Source of the DNA: Diphasiastrum complanatum
Taxonomy: Eukaryota; Streptophyta; Lycopodiopsida; Lycopodiales; Lycopodiaceae
Reading direction: 5' to 3'
Assembly (NCBI GenBank): GCA_029204225.1
Contig: CM055092.1
Location: forward strand, 22,941,005 to 23,005,004
DNA: 64,000 nucleotides
Position 1 is the first letter of the stretch. Every line of letters starts with the position of its first letter. Below are positions 47,755-61,149 of this stretch, one piece after another. A program made the translations under genes and the position numbers. The notes under the pieces were generated by a model, which worked only from the letters and a program-made list of their open reading frames with translations, searched no databases and had not been told where the DNA came from.

Positions 47755-48802
47755 TAGTCATAGTAGCGCTTCACCCTTGAGCCATTTACTCAAGTGTCAA
47801 GTAAATGTCCTTGGAGATCAACTAACTGAAGTGATCCATTATTAAAAACTTCTATGACTTTATACGGTCCCATTCATTTGGTATGTAATTTCCCAGGAAA
47901 CAACATGTGTCTATTATCATACAGAAGCACATAGTCCCCTTGTTTTATTTTTATTTTCTTAGTGGATTGGTCAAAAATTTCTTTTCTTTTATTCTGGACT
48001 CGTTCAGTCTCGATTAATGAAAGACGACGATCCTCTTCCAGTTGCATCAAAGAAATCATCCGCTCCCGGAAACTATCGTGTTCATCCATTCGCTCTTCAT
48101 AACTAATGCGGAACGTCGGAACTCCGAATTCTATTGGTAGTATGGGATGCATTCCATACACAAGATAGTATGGAGTCTACCTAGTTGTAATCTTTTCAGC
48201 AGTTCTGTATGCCCATAAGACGGACGGTAACTTTTGATCCTATTCAAAAGAATGTGCTTCCATTACTTTATTCAAAATTTTACATAGGATTCTGTTTGCC
48301 CACTCTGTAAGCCCATTTGAGTTTAGATTATATGGAGGCGATGTGTAATAGAGAAATATGACAACATGGCCTCAATGGTCTGATTAAAGAAATGGGTTTC
48401 CCTATCGCTAACAAGTTCTAAAGGACAACCATATCGCGTGATAATGTTGGCATGCATCACATTTTTGAATGAATGATTTAACACCTCTATAGACGGTAAG
48501 CCACCAATATTTAGCATTGAAAATCTTTTTTGCAGTGTTTTTAAGAGCATAGTGACCTCCCGAATCTTCCTCATGTAATGCACTTATTACAGCGGTCGTC
48601 TCGGTTGGTTCTAAACATCAGCGGAGACTATTGTCAATTCCTAATTTATACAATATTCTATTTACAATCGTATAAGGTCCTACCTTTGAAAGAAAAGTAG
48701 TTTTTTGCTATTTATTAAAATGTTCAGGATATCTCTGGTCCTGTAAGAAGTTAATAATGTCCATATAAATTGATGTTTTTGATTGGATACGCATTATATG
48801 TT
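47755..48802 (-). pseudogene. G2 integrase with 187-base deletion, right copy
   Basis: Mirror of 16471-17705, but left positions about 16824-17010 are absent. The junction reads GCATGCC|AACATTATC. The deletion removes the second half of the zinc finger and the first catalytic Asp (IDFVGP). LVSDRETHF is kept. Confidence 0.85.
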
Positions 48803-50571
48803 CATCTGGAAATAAGGTCTTTTACAATATCATAAGAACAGTTTCTAAGTGGCGACAGATTTGTAGGTATCTCGCTACTTATAACTAGATCTGAAAATGT
48901 TACATTTTTAGCTTTTCTAATTTCTTCGTCTAAAAGCTTTCTAGCTTCTGAACTAATATCAACATCATAAGATTTTTCATTAGACCTATCAACGTTTAAT
49001 TCTTTATTACTAGGAATTTTCACTATCTATTCTGTGACTTTCATTTTTTCTATCGTGTTTTTCACGTTTTTCATGATTTTCGCAATTTTCATCTTAGTTT
49101 TTTTTCTTATCTTTAAGAGTTAAAGAATCTTTACTACTACTTATTTATCTTTTCATCTAAATTTGGCCATTGATGGTCTTGATCTAATAATTTAGACTCT
49201 ACTTTTATCCTCTAAACTATCATGTTAGTGTTAGTCTTAGATGGCCGATGGTCGTCTTCCCTAGGCGAGTTTACAAACCTTGGTTTAGACCGTGGTTGTT
49301 GTGACTGAGGACATTCAGCAGTGACATGCCCTTCGCCTTTACAGTTAGCGCAGAGCGGCACATATCCTAATGACCTCCTGCGTTCAGGACAATCAGGCGA
49401 ATAGTGACCCGGGGCTCCGCAATTGTAGCACGAACCCCTTACTCTGGGTGGTGGAGTGGAATCTCGTGTTCCGCCCCTTCGCAAAATAGTGTACTATTGA
49501 CCAGTACGTTGTTTCAATATAATGGTTTTTTGGTTAGTAGGAGTTGCAGTATAAGCTACCTCCTCATGATTATTAATTGGACAGAGGAATAGTTCCTCTT
49601 CTAAATAGTTAGTCTATAAACTGGAACAGTTGGTCTTAGAATGACCTTCCTTCCCACAAGCAGTACACCAAACATTAGCATTAGGCTTCGATTCTTTCGC
49701 TTGGCTTTAACATCAGACATTTGGACATTTAAATCACTCATTTCTTTTGCTAACAACTCAACACTTTTCCTTAATGGATCCATCTTTTTGGAATTTCTCC
49801 ATTCTTTTATGCCTATGTGAGTTCCTATTCTTGGATTTCCTATAAGAAGATTCTTCTTCTGATGAAGAAGAATAAGATGAATACTCAGAAGATTCTTTCT
49901 CATCCACTGAATAGATTATGATTTAGACTCAGTAGATGAGTTAGATTCTTCTGTTCGTTTAAATTTGTGTTTTTTACTACTTTTTCTTTCATTTCTCCAT
50001 CTACGAGAAATTCGTGAAGTTTCGTAATTCTCGGCAGAGGCGATGACATCTTCCAAAGAAGTCATTAAACCATGTCGACAACAACAATCCATTTTCTTAG
50101 GCAAACCGCCAAAGAACCATTCATTTTGCATAGGAACTGGATACTGACTCCTATCTAGATCTTCAAATGATGATCCCTTAAAGAAATCATATCTGATTTT
50201 TGTAGATGTGGGTGGCACTGGCTTAGCCATATTAATACATGGTGGTGAACTAGGTGAACTTGGAGGATCAAAATCTAGAGTATGCTCAGACAATGAGTCT
50301 GAAGAAGAAAATTTTGATTCTAAACTTGGTTCGGAGGTAGAATCAGACGAATCTGTTTCAGATGAATCTATTGGTGTTTCAATGGATCTTTCCTTAGATG
50401 AATCTACAAATGTTGTAGTAGCGTTTAAAAGATCATTAACGCTTAAGGTGCTAATCTTGCTCTAATTGGTGAGTTTTGCAAATTCTGCAAATCTCTATAT
50501 TTCCTATATGCTTCTAATCGATGTTCACGCTCTAAACGTTTCTGTTCAATAGTTGCTTGAGAGTACGTTCT
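48803..50571 (-). pseudogene. G2 gag with three CCHC knuckles, right copy
   Basis: Mirror of 14700-16470. The knuckles and linker are kept (CANCKGEGHVTAEC; NKELNVDRSNEK). The segment 49916-50293 reads openly from the Asp/Ser-rich part into NEWFFGGLPKKMD, so the frame is better here than in the left arm. Confidence 0.85.
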
Positions 50572-50642
50572 AGGCCTGCATTACATGAGAACGATTCGTA
50601 AATGTAATACAATCAAAAATATTGCAAAAGGTGAAATTCATC

Positions 50643-50660
50643 TCCTCGGAAATGGTGCCA
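50643..50660 (-). promoter_or_regulatory. Gypsy primer-binding site of G2 (right)
   Basis: Minus strand TGGCACCATTTCCGAGGA, after the LTR end at 50666. Confidence 0.75.
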
Positions 50661-50665
50661 AATTA

Positions 50666-51657
50666 TGTGGTGGCCTGGTCGTTATAGATTTCCACAAAAT
50701 CAACGAATTGAGTAGTATAAATGTCTTGATTGTTCCCCAAGGGAGAGAATAATCTCATCTTTTGTATGGTAATTGTATGTATGATGGTGAACGGATTTGG
50801 TTGTGCAATATTCACGATGAATACTACAGCGACATATATGGTTATCCAAGGATATTTGAGTAAATTGGCATCCAGAAACACCAATGATGAAACAATTTGG
50901 TCAAGGTCTGTGGTTGTAAAAATTACTTTATCTTTCAGGCTCTTCAGGTATCAGATAAACAATCAAATCAGACAACAACTAGTAAATAGATTCATCAGAC
51001 AGAATCACATTGGCTAAAGATTCTTCTTAATCAAACACAGAGAATTAGTTCTTATCGCAGAAAGCAAACAGAACAGAGCATCATCATTATCTAAACACAT
51101 AGCTCATTCAATATTGAAGGAAGTTCTGCTAAAAGTTATGCTTAACAGCTTCGGCTAATTCCCTGCACACATTAGTCAGAATTGTTGCTTGCTGGTTATG
51201 CCTGAAAATCTGTGTTAGAGTAACTAAAATTCAGTAAGACGTGGGAATATGTGTGACGCAAACAGAACAATATCACAATCAATTATAGATCATATAGAGT
51301 GTATTCGCTCAAATGATAAGAAGTATTTATGTGAAAGATAGCAGAGGGAAAGAATGCTCAAGCTATATAAAATTGCCCTTCTCTCTATATTGATACTCAG
51401 CTCTGTGTAAAATGCATCAGTGCAATGGCACAAAGTGTCGACCTTACAGGAACAATCACCGGCCTTAATGTCGTTTACAAATCGTCAAAATGTCAGTTGT
51501 AATCCGCTACTGCGTCTCTTATGGAACGTCACAACTTCTACCCTAAATGTGAATTTACAAAGTGCAAATAGGCCTTTACATGAATTTAGGCACTCTAGCA
51601 CATTTACATATATAAAAATTAAAATTTTTCACAATATATAACAAAAACTTGGACAAT
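50666..51657 (-). mobile_element. Gypsy LTR joining G1 and G2, right copy, full length
   Basis: Mirror of 14108-14605 with 465 more bases (50972-51436) and about 29 more near 51630. It carries a minus-strand TTATATAGCT promoter-like box near 51362-51371. The 5' edge is uncertain. Confidence 0.65.
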
Positions 51658-54600
51658 GTGGGATTATGAGGCTCCACAGAGTACTTCGTTCGTTTCTTCA
51701 AAATTGACACAAAAAGTGGCTTTTGACAGACTTGTGATTCCATTCAAAATCAACCTATCTGCTAATACTTCTTTTGATGTAGGCACCAACTTAAGAAATT
51801 CTCCCAGTGTAATATCCATTTTGCTAGACAGAATATTTACGATCATTTCTGTTGGTGGAATAGAAGGACAATGGACTTTGGTTGCTGCTTTGGTAGCTTC
51901 TTGGACTTTTTCTTTTTGCAACTGTTTAATCCACTGGCTCGTATCTTGATATCTTTTCTTTTATACTTTAAGATTTGGATACACCCCTGATGTGGTAGGT
52001 ATATCTATAGTTGGTGCAGATTCAGCAGGTACTAGAACTTCTTTCTGCTTCTGAGCTCTGGTAACAACCATCAAGGTACAATTGGTTCAGATTGAACTAC
52101 TGGTCTTTTCTTGATTTTAATTATATTCATTGGAGCAGTAACCAGTGGTGGTTTGGGTCTTGTAGAAAAAAATTTATCACAATTTCCATAGTCATATTAT
52201 CTACAGAATGGTATAAATTTTTCTTTGTTTGGACATTCAGCAACTGTGCGATTCTCTCCGCATGCAAACCACCCAAGTGGCGCTCTGGTCCATTGTGTAG
52301 CTGCTTGGTGTTGTGTGGCAGCTGTTATGTCGATGGCCAGTAAGTAGGATTCAGTATACTCCTAGTGTTGGATACACGGTACTCCAATAAATCAAGCTAT
52401 TAGTTATGCCACATCATACTGGATGTGACCCGAAAGTAACTAATATCTTTGTGAGGCCTAGAACACACTAAATGGAGTTTAGACAAGGTATGAGATAGTG
52501 TATGCGTGCGTAGAGTTATCAATAGCAATTCTATGTGCCTAAAATGCATTTAGCTCTATATATTGGGTCCAAACTCGCCCTACTCCTCATGGTGATCATT
52601 GATTCATTGCTAGGGTTTCACTCTACATTCATGCTTCTTATTCCTTGGCTTAGGGGTGAAGCTTCTAGAGTTGATTGGTTGCTTCTACTTGATTGGGTGG
52701 TTGCTCCATAGTGTGTTTTCCATTGTGTGTTATCTTGTAAGCAGGATCTTAAGGAGCTTCTCTGATAGTGGTATCAGAGCAAGGCTTGTGAAGATGGGAG
52801 AACATGGAGAAGGGCTACCTTTCGTCAAAATTTTGGATTGGATCATTGGAATTCTCTTCCAAGGTGGATAGCAAGGGTACAAGTGGGTGTACTATCCCAG
52901 TTTCAATTTGCATGTTGCTAAGATCCATTACTCTTCGGATTCTTTGTGGTTTTATGGAAAATTGTCCTTGAAGGCAAATTTGTGATGTTTTTTTGGAGTT
53001 TTTTCATGTAGTAGATCTGAATTTTCCAGCAAGTGTACTTTTTTTTTAGGGTTCATTAATGATGACATTAATGATGCATGCCGGTTCTCTCCAATGATTT
53101 ATGATTCTAGGCTATGTTTTGGTCAAAATTGCTTGGTTGTTCATGCTTTTTGGCACAAAATAGATAGTAAGAACCAAAATCCAGCAAGATCAGATCAATT
53201 AGATGGTTGTAATTCTATAAATTGGTTTGCATGTGTTAGAGAAAGAGTTGTATGTCATGAATTTCCACTTTATTGTGATGAAAAAACCGAAAAATAGTAA
53301 AAAATCATCATTTTTGCTTGTTTTTTCATAAAGTTGGATAGTAGGTGGCTGTAAAGTATTGTTTCACATACTAATAAATGATTTTTGATATATCAGATAT
53401 TCAGCCCAGATATAGGACATAAATGAAATTGTTTTGGACTTTTTCCTACAGTAATTAGTTTTTCAACATTTTCTAATGTCATTACGTCTTCTTGGTACCT
53501 TAGCTGCAATAGATTTTTAGGAAACTGAAAATTCTAAGGAGGGAAGAAGAGTGGACATCAGAGGTAGTAAGCGTGATCGAGAAACATATTTCACAGTTAG
53601 GATTTTGCTAATCCCTGTAAATAATTGCTTAATACTGGTTATCAATTTCCTGGATAGAATTCATTCAATTGGATTCTAGCTGTGCAGCGGCTCGCAAACA
53701 ATTTGCTTACATTCTTCTCTGTCACTTCTTGCTGGCTGGCTTATTGTGAAAAATAGCCTTAGCTCGGGTTTCGTTTTCTTCATTAACTTGCTCTAAGGTC
53801 ATGCCTTTTGTAGCAAAGTGATAATTATTCTCTGGTTGTAATCTTTCTGGAATGACAGATTCAGATATCCTCTCATTCCTTGATTCCCGAATGGTGCAAG
53901 ATGGTTACCGATCAATGCGTTGTTTACAAGATGCGTGTACCAACTATCCTCAAACAGGATTTCAGACATCTCAGCAGAAGGGACAGTTAGTGAGAGGGTA
54001 GCATATGTATATTCTGGAAATTTTTCTTTGATGTACAGAGCGACGTATATTATTTGTTTTAACTTCCTTCAAATAATGAGAATAGTTAGCTTCCCAATTT
54101 GTGTAGATTTCCCACATATTAGGGAATAATAGCTGGCTGGAAATTTCAGAAGGAACTGGACTAAGGCTAGAGACAACTTCTTTAACATGAAAAATGCTAA
54201 TTGAATCTAACTTATTCAGATACTCATCGAGAGCTGAAAAAACATTGTTCTCAAATGTTTTTAGGCATTCTAAAATATATATATACAAGGATCTGTGACA
54301 ACATGGATATAGTTAGTTTGCACATTGAACTTATTTTGAACAATGGCAAGAGCAAGGATATCTTTTTGGTGCACTGTTAGTATGGCCCAAAAAGAGTTTA
54401 GGTTAGAAAAAGTCGAAGAACTTTCCCATTGTTCTTTTGTATAACCAAAAAGTTTAGGTAAACGAAGGTAATCCATTCTCCACTGGAGTTCTGGACTACA
54501 AAAAGGTGGAAGAAAAAATGTTAGCTCTTGCTGGAATGTCTAAAATTCTGTCTGTAGTAGTGAATACACTACCTTGTTCTTCCTTTTAATGGCTCTGTTG

Positions 54601-55941
54601 TGTGATGCCTCAGCTTGTGAGCATTGCTGGTTGGTCTGCAGTAGCTGTGACACTGATTGTTTTTATCTTCTCAACATCCTTTGGGTCAGTCTACATCTCT
54701 TGATCTTTTTGGATTTGCTTGAAGATGATGTCTGTCTGGATGGCCTTCTCTGATATAGCTTTGGCTAGCTCATCCGTCTGCATAGACTGGTCCTGGCACT
54801 AGGCTGGTTCTTCCTTTTCAAAATTTTGGATTTGGCTTGATTGGAACTTAGTCTCTTCTAGTTCTTCTTTTATTTTTCATACGCAATCATCTAAGGTTGC
54901 AGATATTGCAGCTAGAAGGTTTGGATCATTCTTTCCTGGATTCCCTTCCAAGTTGTTGGGTCGATTCTGTATCTGCCATGAGATACACAGGCTCCTAATG
55001 TGACTTCGGCGCTTATCCGCCATAAAATTGCCTCTTCGGCCTGTCTCTTGTAAATTTGGTTGCCTCTCCTCAACATATCTACATAATTTTGTTGCTCAGC
55101 TCCTCATTACTATTATTCAGAGTAGCTCGTATGTGTCTTTCCTCCTGCAAAGAAGCCTGTAGGGTCTGAATCTGTTGTTTGAGCAATAAATTTTCATTTT
55201 CAAAAGCATTGGACTGCTCATGAATTTCTTCCATTACTTCCAACGTAGCATCCTGTCTTACTTTTGCTTCTTCAAGGGCTACATCTTTCCTTTTTAGCTC
55301 TGCTTGGGCTGCTTCAAGCTCTTCACTCTTATGTGACAGCTCAGCCTTGATTTCCTCCAGTTCTGCATCTTTCTGAATTAGGTCTGCTCCGAGGGAATCA
55401 TACTTCGAGCCAAGTTTCCTAGAGACTTTCTCTAGGCTGACGAAATGTTGAATAGCTGTCTGTGTATCTGACAGCATTGTACCAAAAATCTTATTAAAAA
55501 ATTATTGTATCAATAATTGGTGCCTCGACATCACTTTCACTTTCCTGCTGAATATCAGGAATTTGTTCTTCTTCTTGTTGTGCAAGAGCAAATCGAACAA
55601 ATTGGACAAAGCTTTTGAAATTGGGATCTCTGATGTAAGAGAGTTTATAACCCATTTCTCAAGATAAGCGTCTTCTTGGAAAACTCTACTCTCTGTGATG
55701 AAGTTTGGCTTTGTGATAGACATACTACCGTCCATAGCCCAACCTAAGGCACAATAGTAAAATCCTTCTGTAATAATAATTTCTTGATTCCGGAGAGTGG
55801 TGGAAATATGTCCTTCTTCGCTCAGATTGTGGATCAGCTCATGGCACAAGTCTGTAAGGATTACTGATGGATCAAATTGAAGAAGTCCTTCAATTCGTTT
55901 GGTAAAACTGGCTTTGGGTGCATTTTGAATACGATTGCCAT
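51658..55941 (-). pseudogene. G1 ORF3, right copy, interrupted
   Basis: Mirror of 9823-14107, from ATG 55941. The coiled-coil frame 55079-55477 is open for 132 residues here (KDAELEEIKAELSHKSEEL), while the left copy has stops. Same copia LTR insertion inside. The frame MDYLRLPKLFGYTKEQWESS at 54476 is again preceded by CTTTTTGTAG. Confidence 0.6.
52366..53385 (+). mobile_element. Copia LTR plus internal fragment inserted in ORF3 (right)
   Basis: LTR from TGTTGGATACACGG at 52366 to about 52767, TATA-like box near 52555, PBS TGGTATCAGAGC at 52769-52780, then about 600 bases of leader. Mirror of 12380-13399. Confidence 0.7.
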
Positions 55942-56804
55942 GACGCTCGCAATTGTAAACCAGGGATGGCGGAAAAGAGCTTGATCGTAAGAATTCAGAA
56001 ATCAGAGAGCAAGAGTGATGGAAAGTGGTGGCGAAAAAACAGAAGTGTTTGAGGTTTTTGGTGTATTGATGATATATCGGCGGATTAGACTAATATTAAA
56101 TGAAAGCGTGTCCTTCGTTTTGAAGGTACATACTCAATAATAAAGCATCTAGTCTTAAAAACAAACAAAAAATAAATAAATAAATGAAAAATAAGTAAAA
56201 TACACAAATGCTTCACTTAGTTCGCAAAAGTTCAGCTCAGTATTTGTGATTTTTGAACTGCGAAAATAATAATATACACAATCTATGAAACAATGCATGA
56301 TATTGGAAGCAAAGACTGTCATTTTCTTTGTTAAAATGTATGAGAACATATATTGGCGAAAAATGTATCGGCAAAATATGCAAAGGTGTCGAGTTTTTCG
56401 CATATTTCCTCTGTATTGGTGACATGAAAACATGATGAAAACAAATGTATGTGCAAAATGATGTGCAACATTCTAGCTAAATGTTATATTTTTTTTTTCT
56501 TTGCAAATTCCCGAAGGTCAAAGATGGAACGAAAAAAAATCCCAAAAAATGCGAAGAAGTGTCGCAATTTCCGTGGTCCCAAACATGGTGAATTTACTTA
56601 ATATACCATATTCAAATATGGTGTCGGCTTTTCCGCAAAAAATAGAGTAATCAACAATGAAGCGAAGGTTTCAGTAGTTTTGCTAAAAATGTAGCAAAAA
56701 TAGTAGTGTCGCAAATTTCGCTACAACACATATGGACGAAGGATACGAAGCTGTCGGCTTTTTTGCAAACTTTGGTGTAAACGATTGGACCAAAGCAGCG
56801 GAAA
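55942..56804 (-). repeat. G1 integrase-ORF3 spacer with motif repeats (right)
   Basis: Mirror of 8956-9822; the palindrome ACCATATTCAAATATGGT lies near 56605-56622. Confidence 0.6.
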
Positions 56805-59800
56805 TTAGTCATAGTAGCACTTCACCCTTGAGCCATTTACTCGAGTATCAAGTAAATGTCTTTGAAGATCGGCTAACTGAAGTGATCCATTATTAAAAAT
56901 TTCTCTGACTTTATACGGTCCCATCCATCTTGTATGTAATTTCCCAGGAAACAATGGGTGTTTGTTATCATACAAAGGCACGTAGTCCCCTCGTTTAATT
57001 TTTATTTTCTTAATGGATTGGTCAAAAATTTCTTTTCTTTTATTTTGAACTCATTCAGTCTCAATTAATGAAAGACGATGATCCTCCCCCAATTGTGTCA
57101 AAGATATCATCTGCTCCCGGAGACTATCGTGTTCATCCATTCTCTCTTCATTACTAATGCGAATCGTCGAAACTTCGAATTCTATTGGTAGTATGGGATG
57201 CATTCCATACACAAGATAGTATGGGGTCTGCCTAGTTGCAATATTTTCAGTAGTTCTGTATGCTCATAAGATAGATGGTGACTTATGATCCCAATCAGAA
57301 GAATGTGTTTTCATTACTTTATCTAAAATTCTACACAAAATTATGTTTGCCCACTCCGTAAGCCCATTCGCTTTTGGATTATATGGAATAATGGAAAAAT
57401 ATGACAACATGGCCTTGATGGTCTGATTAAGGAAATGGGTTACCCTATTGCTAACGAGTTCTAAGGGACATCCATATCGCGTAATAATGTTTTGGAATAA
57501 AAACTTTGCTACAGTCTAAGCATCGTTCTTAATTGTGGCTTCAGCCTCTACCATCTTGGTAGCATAGTCCATGGCAACGAGAATGTAATGATGATGAGTT
57601 TTACTCGTGATTGGTTTGATAGGCCCTACAAAAGCTATCTCCCACTTCTCAAAAAGTGCTAAGAGAATAATTGAAGTAAGCAGCCAATGTGTCGCGAAGC
57701 TGGGTTTCCCCATCCTCTGACATACATCACATCTTTGAATGAACAATTTGACATCTCTATAGACAGTATGCCACCAATATTTAGCATTAAAAATCTTTTT
57801 TGCAATGTTTTTAAGAGCATAGTAGCCCCCCGAATCTTCCTCATGCAATGCACTTATTACAACGGTCGTCTCGGTTGGTTCTAAACATCGGCAAAGACTA
57901 TTGTCAGCTCCTAAGTTATACAATATTCCATTTACAAACGTATAAGATCCTACTTTTGAAAGAAAAATAGTTTTTTGTTGTTTATTAAAATGTTCAGGAT
58001 AAATTTGGTCCTGTAAAAAGTTAATAATGTCCATATAAATTGATGTTTCCGATTGGATACGCATTATATGTTCATCCAAAAATTCATCAGAAATGGGTTC
58101 AAACTGATTTTTCGTTTGGAGGCGGGATACATAATCAGCATTTTGATGATCCTTGTCTCTTCTTAATTCTACTTCATAATTAAACTCATCTAATAATAAT
58201 ACCCATCTAGCTACCCTACCCAAAAGATCAGGTTTTTTCAATGCGTAGTGATCTACGTGAAAAACGAAAGGGCATCCTAAAAGATAATGTCTAAATTCAT
58301 TTACTAAATAAATCATTCCTAGTGTTTCTCGCTCTGTAGAGGAATAGTTCTTTTCTTATGCAGCGATTTGCCTACCCGCATAATAAATTGGGTAATCTAT
58401 ATTTTGGTCATCTTCCTGACTAAGCACTACACCTATTGCAAACGATGTCGTATCTACATATACATGGAACTTTTTAGCCCAATTTGGAGGTCTAACTCTA
58501 GTGCCTTCTGCTAATGACTATTTCAATTGATCAAAAGCTTGCTGATGGTCTTGTGACCAATGGTACTCAACAGAACTTTTTAATAAACTTTTCAATAAAT
58601 GGTCCTTAATTATACTATGATAATAACCTATGTGTCCTAGAAAACCTCTAAGCTCTTGTAAATTCATTGGTTCTAATAACTCTGAAATCTTTTTTACTTT
58701 TCGATGTCGGCTTGTATACTGTCCTTCAAAATTTTATGTCCTAACAGGATGCCTTCCCTCATCCCGAAGTAACACTTGGCTAGACGCAATTTAAGAGATG
58801 TCTCTTGACATCTTCTCAATGTTTTCTCTAATGCATGTAAATGGTCTCTAGTTGATGAATAGACACAAAAGTCATCCATGAAAATTTCTAAAAACTTAAA
58901 AAAATTTGAGAAATATTTGTCATCATACATTGGAATGTGGCAAGTGCATTATAAAGACCAAAGGGCATTTGCGTATACGCGTACATCCCCCAATCAATGG
59001 TGAAAGTGTTCTTGGGTCTATCTTCCTCCTTTGTGAAAACTCGGTTATAACCTGAGAATCCATCTAAAAAGCTATAACGTTCATGACTGGCTACCTGGTC
59101 AAGAATAGTATCTGTATACTACAGAGGATGATAATTCTTTGTTGTAGTAGCATTTAGTTTCCTAAAATCTTGGCAAACTCTAATCTTGCCAGTCTTCTTC
59201 TTAGGTACTATAACTATTGGTGACACCCACTCACTGCTTAGAACATGATATATAATACCCGCTCTAAGACATCTATCTAATTCGTTTTTAACTAACAAGG
59301 AGTACTTTGGATTCAATCTATATTGGCGCTGCCTAATAGGTATTGTTCCCTGAATAAGATCTATTCTATGTTCGTCCCAATTAACTGGTATTCAAGTAAT
59401 ATATACTCTTCACGTTCCTAGTGCGATTGGTGTTATATAAATTCAAAATTTTACCTTTATTAATTTCTATTTCTACATAATATGTTTTACCTACCATCCC
59501 TTCGGTCAGGCTTGCTCTAGTTCCACCCAGAACTTCCCTTGACTCAAATGTTGTTGGTATTTCCTCATCCTCGTCAATCTCATAGCATTCTATGAAATTG
59601 ATTTAGGATTCAGCAGGTCTAGCTAACTCCTCACCCCATCTCAAAAGGTGACCCCCTATTGGACTGGCTGTGAGAATGCCTGAAAAAAATATCTATTTGG
59701 TAGACCAATTTATAATAGCATCGGCTTGATATAGCCATGGTCTTCCAAATAATATTGAATAAGGTGGTGTATCTACTGGGTTTATGACAAAGAAATTCAT

Positions 59801-61137
59801 AACAAACATCTTTGTCTCTATAACTACGCTAATACCTTTTAGCTCCCCTACTGGTATACATTTGGATACGTCTGCTAAATGGATTTCATGGTAAGTGATA
59901 GGCTATATCTATTTTTCTAGTCCTAATTCTCTAACCATTGTTTCTGTTATTAAGTTGATACTGGATTCTGAGTCTATTAGTATTCTATCTGTAGTCTGAT
60001 CTCCTATGATAGCACTAGTCTCTAGAACTCCACAATCTCCTCTATCTACATATTCTACTCCATTACTGTATGCAGGTATACTTAGTGTGACAAACCTCTC
60101 CCCTTCCTCAGTCCTTACGGACTGAAGCCCTTCATCCTCTGAAGTAGAGCTCAAGGATGATGTAGGTGTCTCACCTTCGTACTTATCCTTTTCCCATTAT
60201 ATAGTAATTCTTTTGTGACTTTTCCCCATCGATGTTTCCATCTGGTCTCTGAAGGTAATCTCTTTCTTCTTCCAATGGGTTATGACATCAGCCTGGTATA
60301 AATGTCTTAAGGTGGGTGCTATTCTATGATGAATGCCTAACTCATATGTTGTTTCTTCAGTCATTATGTTTACGCTAGATCCAGAATCTATGGGTACACT
60401 ATCTAAGGTGCAACCATTGATTACTACCTGAATCTCGGGTTGACCTTCATCACCGTAATTAGCTAATCCTACGTTGACTAATGGTAACTTTGCTTCTTCT
60501 TTTTTTGACTTTGCAAAAATTGCTTAATTTCTTTCTTGTAATATTGATTATCGTCTAATAACTATTTAAAAGTTATATTGGGCATTCTAGAGACAAGGTC
60601 TTCTACTATATCATAAGAATGGTTTCCAAGTGACGATGGATCTCTAGATATCTCGTTACTTATGACTGGATCTGAAAATGTTACTTTTTTAACTTTTCTA
60701 GTTTCTTCGTCTAAAAGCTCTTTAGCTTTTGAACTAATATCAACATCATAATGTTTTTCAGTAGGCCTATCAAGGTCTAATTCTTTACGATTAGGAATCA
60801 TACTGACTGTTCTACGACCTCCACTTTTTGTGTCACATTTTTCGTGTTTTTCGCAGATTTTGTCCTAGTTTCTTCTTATCTTTAAGAGTTAAAGAATCTT
60901 CACTACTTCTAGTAGTTACTTTATTTATCTCTACATCTAAATCTGGCCATTGATGGTCTTAATCTAATGTTTCAGACTCTACTTCTATCCTCTCAATTAT
61001 CATGTCAGTGTTAGTTTTAGATGGCCGAGAGTCTTCTCTAGGTGAGTTTACAAACCTTGGTTTAGACCGCAGTTGTTGTGGCTGAGGACATTCAGCAATG
61101 ACATGCCCTTCACTTTTCAGTTAGCGCAAAGCGGCAC
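56805..61137 (-). pseudogene. G1 gag end-PR-RT-RH-IN, right copy
   Basis: Mirror of 4667-8955 and the better copy for RNase H to integrase: 57516-58316 is open for 266 residues, though it still reads GGYYALK and IAFVGP. The sequence before RT includes the 30 bases lost on the left (IRQRQYR). The second retropepsin motif reads DSESSINLIT, with Glu in place of the needed Gly. The first motif is DSGSSVNIMT. Confidence 0.9.
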
Positions 61138-61149
61138 ATGAACCATTAA

